A program made the position numbers and the translations under genes. A stretch of 64,000 bases of DNA from Paenibacillus taichungensis (GTDB lineage: Bacteria > Bacillota > Bacilli > Paenibacillales > Paenibacillaceae). The stretch's first letter is position 1; each line of letters opens with the position of its first letter. Shown in pieces: positions 60,353-64,000 of the stretch. The DNA lies in the NCBI RefSeq assembly GCF_003287275.1, contig NZ_QEVW01000008.1:62001-126000 (forward strand). Direction: 5' to 3'. Below the pieces are notes generated by a model. That model made no database searches, was not told where the DNA came from, and saw nothing but the letters and a program-made list of their open reading frames with translations.

Positions 60353-63232
60353 ATGCCGGAATGGACATCTTTTCGTTATGAAGGCAACGATCTTGGCTTA
60401 ACATATACGCGTACAGCAAGCACATTCAAGCTGTGGGCACCTACAGCTCAGCAGGTTTCGTTACTTATTTTTGATGATGAGGGACGTTACGATGCAACTG
60501 GTAAAGTAACCGAGCATGATGATGGACAGATAAGATCGATGACCCGTGACCCGAATGGAATATGGAGTGTACAACTTGAAGGGGATTGGGACGGACATTA
60601 TTATATGTATCACATTACGCATGATGATCAGCATATTGCAGTGGCTCCCGATCCTTACGCTCGTGCTGTATCGGCGAATGGACAGCGAACAGCCATCATT
60701 GACCTGGATACAACCAATCCAGTGGATTGGGAAGAGGATGTGAAGCCCGCATTTCTGCGTCCGGCAGATGCAGTTTTATATGAATTGCATGTGCGAGATT
60801 TCTCATCCGACCTACATGCCGATATTCCTTTTAAGGGCAAATATTTGGCATTTACTGCTTCCGGGTTGACGGACAGAAGCGGCAACTCCATCGGAGTAGA
60901 CCATCTTGTTGAACTCGGCATCACACATGTGCATCTTCTGCCTGTAGCGGATTATCAGACGGTTGATGAATTGGCAGCGACAACGAGCGCCGGTTCAAAT
61001 ACCAAATTGCCATACAACTGGGGATATGATCCGCAGCATTACAACGTGCCAGAAGGTTCCTATGCCACCAATCCGCGTGATCCTTCAGTTCGAATCAAGG
61101 AGTTCAAGGCGCTTATTCATTCCTTGCACCGACAAGGCATTCGCGTTGTGCTTGATGTGGTATACAACCATACGTACAGCGTGGATGATGGACCTTTTGA
61201 ACGGATTGTGCCAAGTTATTATTATCGTTACCGTGAGGATGGCACATTGAGCAATGGTTCGGGTGTAGGCAATGAACTGGCTACGGAGCGCCCCATGGTG
61301 CGAAAATATATTTTGGACTCTCTCCTGTATTGGGCAGAGGAATATCATGTGGACGGATTTCGCTTCGACCTCATGGGTCTGATCGATACAGACACGATGA
61401 ACGAAGTGGCCCGTGAGCTGAGAGAACAGATTGATCCGGCTTTTCTGATCTACGGGGAGCCGTGGACAGGCGGAGATTCACCTCTGGATCGGAAAACGTT
61501 AAAAGGAACACAACGAGGACAGGGATTTGCCGTTTTTAACGATCATTTCCGCAGTGCCATCAAAGGGGATAGTGATGGGATTGGCAAAGGTTTTGTTACC
61601 GGAGCAGACGGTAAGGAGTATGAAATTGCCATGGGTGTAGCCGGAGCGCTGGATGATTTCACATCTTCACCAGTGGAATCCGTCAATTATGTAACGGCAC
61701 ATGATAATCTCAACTTATGGGACAAAATTGCAACAACGATGTACCTCAGGCATGATCTCGGTTACCCGGTATGGAGAGATGGGCAGCCCGTAGAAGGAGG
61801 CAGTGCAGAATCGGCGGTTAAAGCAGCAGACCCTTATCGTTATGTTGATGCGGATGATGTACTCGATCATGAGATGGTCCGTCGTTCCTTGCTCTCAACA
61901 GGGATTTTGCTTACCTCACAGGGTATTCCATTTCTTCATGCAGGGGATGAGATGCTGAGATCCAAAGCAGGAGATCATAATAGTTATCGCAGCGGGGACG
62001 CCGTGAATACGATCACTTGGGCTAACAAAGCTCGATTCAGACCTGTTTTTGACTATTATCGCGGCCTGATTCATCTGCGGCGCACACATCCGGCCTTTCG
62101 CATGATTAACGCCGAGCAGGTACGGAATCATCTTCGCATGATTCGTGCAGAAGGAAATGTAGTTGCATTTACACTGGATCACGGAGCAAATCAGGATACC
62201 TGGAATCAGATCGTGGTGATCTACAACGGAACGGGTCAGCAGCAGCAAGTAAGTCTGCCGGAGGGTGATTGGCATATTGTTGTGAATGATCACCAAGCAG
62301 GTACAGACCTCATTGAGACGGTGAGCGGAACCGCAAGGGTAGAACGATGGTCACTGATGGTACTGTACGACACAGAATATGCTGGCGGTGCTGAACCCGC
62401 TGTGATTGAGATCCATTCGCCGCGTCTTGTTTACAATGCCGGAGAGATTGCTGGTTTGCGAGCGTCGGTCAGAGACCGTTTTGGTAATGTGGTGGAGAAT
62501 GCATTTGTGACCTGGAGCTCTTCGAACCCAAACATTATTGCGATTCAATCTGATGGGACAATTCATACGGGGGAGACTGGGGAAGCAACGATCAGCGTCC
62601 AATGTGGCACGATTACCACAGAGTGTACGTTGCAGGTGGACCACCTCCATCCGGAGCGGATTGAAATTATAGGGGAATCGGTAATGTACACGACACGTGT
62701 CAGTCGATTTCGCGCCTTGGTTCTGGATCAATTCGGCCAGCCTTTGCAAGGGATGAATATACGGTGGAGCTCGTCTCATCTGGATCATGCAGCGGTCAGT
62801 ACTGCAGGAATCGTACGTGCTTTAACGCCAGGGTCTGCCCAGATTATCGCGGAGGCTGGAGGGATTCAGGCATCGCTGAATATCAAAATCCACAAACCAA
62901 TTTCGCGGATTGTTACTCTCCGATATGAACGGGAAGATCAGCATTATGAGGGATGGGATGTCTGGGTATGGGGCACAGGCATGGAGGATGGAGCTGTCCC
63001 CTTTGAGCGAGTGGGCGATGCAGCAGAAGCCCGTTTTCGAGTGGCTGCAGGACTGCATCATCTGGGCTTAATCATTCGGCTGAATGAATGGGAAGCCAAA
63101 GACACCTGCGGAGATCGTTATGTTGATATCGGTCCTGAAGACGGAGATGTGCACATTATCGTTCACAGTGGGTCGGATCAGATGCAGGTTATCCGTGAAA
63201 GTGATGAAGAGGATGATCGTAACAGCGCATAA
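60353..63232 (+). CDS. pulA: type I pullulanase with C-terminal BIG2 repeats and CBM41-like domain
   Basis: The 959-residue protein has CBM48-like and GH13 modules with YNWGYDP (about 220), VDGFRFDLMGL (about 335), IYGEPW (about 366) and VTAHDNLNLWDK (about 449). After the catalytic part come two BIG2 Ig-like repeats (about 680-763 and 764-842, each with a WSSS motif). A C-terminal module with VTLRYEREDQHYEGWDVWVW resembles CBM41 (about 852-950), which is normally N-terminal. No signal peptide is visible. The ATG at 60353 follows AAGGCGGTGGG; the earlier ATG at 60329 has no such site. Confidence 0.92.
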   Translation: MPEWTSFRYEGNDLGLTYTRTASTFKLWAPTAQQVSLLIFDDEGRYDATGKVTEHDDGQIRSMTRDPNGIWSVQLEGDWDGHYYMYHITHDDQHIAVAPDPYARAVSANGQRTAIIDLDTTNPVDWEEDVKPAFLRPADAVLYELHVRDFSSDLHADIPFKGKYLAFTASGLTDRSGNSIGVDHLVELGITHVHLLPVADYQTVDELAATTSAGSNTKLPYNWGYDPQHYNVPEGSYATNPRDPSVRIKEFKALIHSLHRQGIRVVLDVVYNHTYSVDDGPFERIVPSYYYRYREDGTLSNGSGVGNELATERPMVRKYILDSLLYWAEEYHVDGFRFDLMGLIDTDTMNEVARELREQIDPAFLIYGEPWTGGDSPLDRKTLKGTQRGQGFAVFNDHFRSAIKGDSDGIGKGFVTGADGKEYEIAMGVAGALDDFTSSPVESVNYVTAHDNLNLWDKIATTMYLRHDLGYPVWRDGQPVEGGSAESAVKAADPYRYVDADDVLDHEMVRRSLLSTGILLTSQGIPFLHAGDEMLRSKAGDHNSYRSGDAVNTITWANKARFRPVFDYYRGLIHLRRTHPAFRMINAEQVRNHLRMIRAEGNVVAFTLDHGANQDTWNQIVVIYNGTGQQQQVSLPEGDWHIVVNDHQAGTDLIETVSGTARVERWSLMVLYDTEYAGGAEPAVIEIHSPRLVYNAGEIAGLRASVRDRFGNVVENAFVTWSSSNPNIIAIQSDGTIHTGETGEATISVQCGTITTECTLQVDHLHPERIEIIGESVMYTTRVSRFRALVLDQFGQPLQGMNIRWSSSHLDHAAVSTAGIVRALTPGSAQIIAEAGGIQASLNIKIHKPISRIVTLRYEREDQHYEGWDVWVWGTGMEDGAVPFERVGDAAEARFRVAAGLHHLGLIIRLNEWEAKDTCGDRYVDIGPEDGDVHIIVHSGSDQMQVIRESDEEDDRNSA

Positions 63233-63282
63233 CTGGCAAGATTATTAAGTTCATACCAATGATTAAAAATAGATGCTTAACA

Positions 63283-63314
63283 AGCGGTCGGAAGGTATTC
63301 CGGCTGCTTTTTTG
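63283..63314 (+). terminator. terminator after the second pullulanase
   Basis: AGCGGTCGGAA pairs with TTCCGGCTGCT (with G-T pairs), followed by T6. Confidence 0.75.
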
Positions 63315-63368
63315 TTCATCAAAAAGGACCATTTTCACCCGGAAAATAAAAAAACTCTACATGTCAGT

Positions 63369-63395
63369 GTTTGAGATGGTCTTTCATTGGGGTAA
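63369..63395 (+). promoter_or_regulatory. sigma-B-like promoter of the L25/Ctc gene
   Basis: GTTTGA (63369-63374), a 15-nt spacer and GGGTAA (63390-63395) resemble the GTTTAA-N12-15-GGGTAT general-stress consensus. B. subtilis ctc is a classic sigma-B gene. Whether this organism has sigma-B is not shown in the window. Confidence 0.5.
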
Positions 63396-63512
63396 ATATA
63401 GATATGGCCCCAGATTCGGCCACGCACGAAAAGGCCATTCTGGTCTAAAGAGAGAAGCTTATGGCTTCCTAACAAATATAAGTAAGGATCCCTTGAAGGA
63501 GGATGTTCAATC

Positions 63513-64000
63513 ATGAAATCCAACGGAAAAATGGCTCAACTTACGGCAACACCAAGAACTGAAAAGAAAGGTGCAGCATTGCGCCTGTTAAGACAAGGCG
63601 GACGTGTTCCGGCTGTCGTTTATGGCCCGGGATTGGAAGGTGCCGCGATACATGTAGATGAAAAGGAAGTGCTGAAAGTAGCACGTACAGGTCGCTCCGA
63701 AATGTTCAACCTGAATCTTGAGGGTGGCAAAACGGTTCCAGTGCTGATCAAGGATCAGCAGGAACGCAACGGACGTCTGCTGCACGTGGACTTCTTGCAA
63801 ATTTCTAAGAACAAGCCGATCAGTGTTAGTGTATCGATCGACTTCCAAGGTACCGCAGCCGGCTCCAAGGCAGGCGGTGTGTTCCAGACACAGGAAACTC
63901 AACTGGAGGTCGAAGGACTTCCGGCTGATCTGCCAACTTCCATAGAGGTGGATGTTAGCGGACTGGAAATTGGTGATCGTTTGACAGCTGGAGATATCAA
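63513..64000 (+). CDS. rplY: 50S ribosomal protein L25 / general stress protein Ctc (5' part)
   Basis: About 162 residues are visible before the window ends. The product begins MKSNGKMAQLTATPRTEKKG, with LRLLRQGGRVPAVVYGPGLE typical of the L25/TL5/Ctc N-terminal 5S-rRNA-binding domain. GRLLHVDFLQIS and the start of the C-terminal beta domain (LPADLPTSIEVDVSGLEIGD) follow. It binds 5S rRNA in the large subunit. AAGGAGGATG precedes the ATG. The gene is truncated by the window edge, not by mutation. Confidence 0.94.
   Translation, partial: MKSNGKMAQLTATPRTEKKGAALRLLRQGGRVPAVVYGPGLEGAAIHVDEKEVLKVARTGRSEMFNLNLEGGKTVPVLIKDQQERNGRLLHVDFLQISKNKPISVSVSIDFQGTAAGSKAGGVFQTQETQLEVEGLPADLPTSIEVDVSGLEIGDRLTAGDI

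Noticed and set aside
1..64000. Mobile elements, CRISPR arrays, tRNA and rRNA genes
   Set aside because: I saw no transposase, integrase, att repeats, spaced repeats, cloverleaf sequences or rRNA-like stretches on reading the window; a profile search could still find a degenerate one.

Overview
The window looks like chromosomal DNA of a Paenibacillus-type low-to-mid GC Firmicute. The evidence is family-level: strong AGGAGG ribosome-binding sites, class II (Firmicute) GalT, a GlcT/ptsG riboantiterminator, split GcvPA/GcvPB with a tandem glycine riboswitch, NfeD plus flotillin, YesN-like membrane AraC regulators beside LplB/LplC-type sugar ABC transporters, SLH proteins and paired type I pullulanases. 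I saw no rRNA, tRNA, CRISPR array, insertion sequence, prophage or plasmid function. The assignment to Paenibacillus is inference.

Layout. 0-3 kb: end of a YkoP-like gene, ilvD on the minus strand, and a small KGG-repeat stress protein. 3-10 kb: a membrane acyltransferase facing away from kdgK-kdgA (end of the pectin/glucuronate route, with a likely CcpA site on the promoter), then an alpha/beta hydrolase, a HAD phosphatase, a sirtuin and an aldo/keto reductase. 10-15 kb: a Leloir operon galK-galE-galT divergent from an AraC regulator. 15-19 kb: a PPOX-fold protein, an iron alcohol dehydrogenase, and a sigma-W-like nfeD-floT envelope-stress operon. 19-24.5 kb: glcT, the RAT/terminator switch, ptsG, ptsH and ptsI. 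24.7-29.5 kb: a Fur-box-flanked iron island with a Btr-like regulator, esterase, siderophore-binding lipoprotein and FhuF-like protein, but no permease or ATPase. 29.7-35 kb: gcvT-gcvPA-gcvPB (minus) behind a tandem glycine riboswitch, with gcvH divergent. 35-40.6 kb: mannitol operon mtlA-mtlR-mtlF-mtlD. 40.7-43.4 kb (minus): a CWC zinc-ribbon-like protein and a MutS2 paralogue lacking the Smr nuclease. 43.6-52.5 kb: a membrane AraC regulator and an oligosaccharide ABC/GH105 operon with two related binding proteins. 52.8-57.8 kb: an SLH protein and a 1246-residue secreted protein. 57.9-63.2 kb: two type I pullulanases. 63.5 kb to the end: start of the L25/Ctc gene.

The window is dominated by carbohydrate capture (glucose, mannitol, galactose, KDG, rhamnogalacturonan fragments, alpha-glucans). 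Several cre-like sites tie these to CcpA/HPr, and HPr and enzyme I are themselves encoded here.

The most exciting element is the leader of the Smr-less MutS2 paralogue (minus strand, about 43402 down to 43100). It has a good sigma-A promoter, a Shine-Dalgarno, a 7-codon leader peptide (MSVSVLN), a 12-bp stem whose 5' arm is the last four leader codons, a mutually exclusive antiterminator, and two successive intrinsic terminators. This is the architecture of ribosome-stall-sensing attenuators that control antibiotic-resistance genes. MutS2 of B. subtilis is known to act on stalled or collided ribosomes, so the locus may be an inducible ribosome-rescue or antibiotic-tolerance system. That function is inference; the leader parts are read directly from the sequence.
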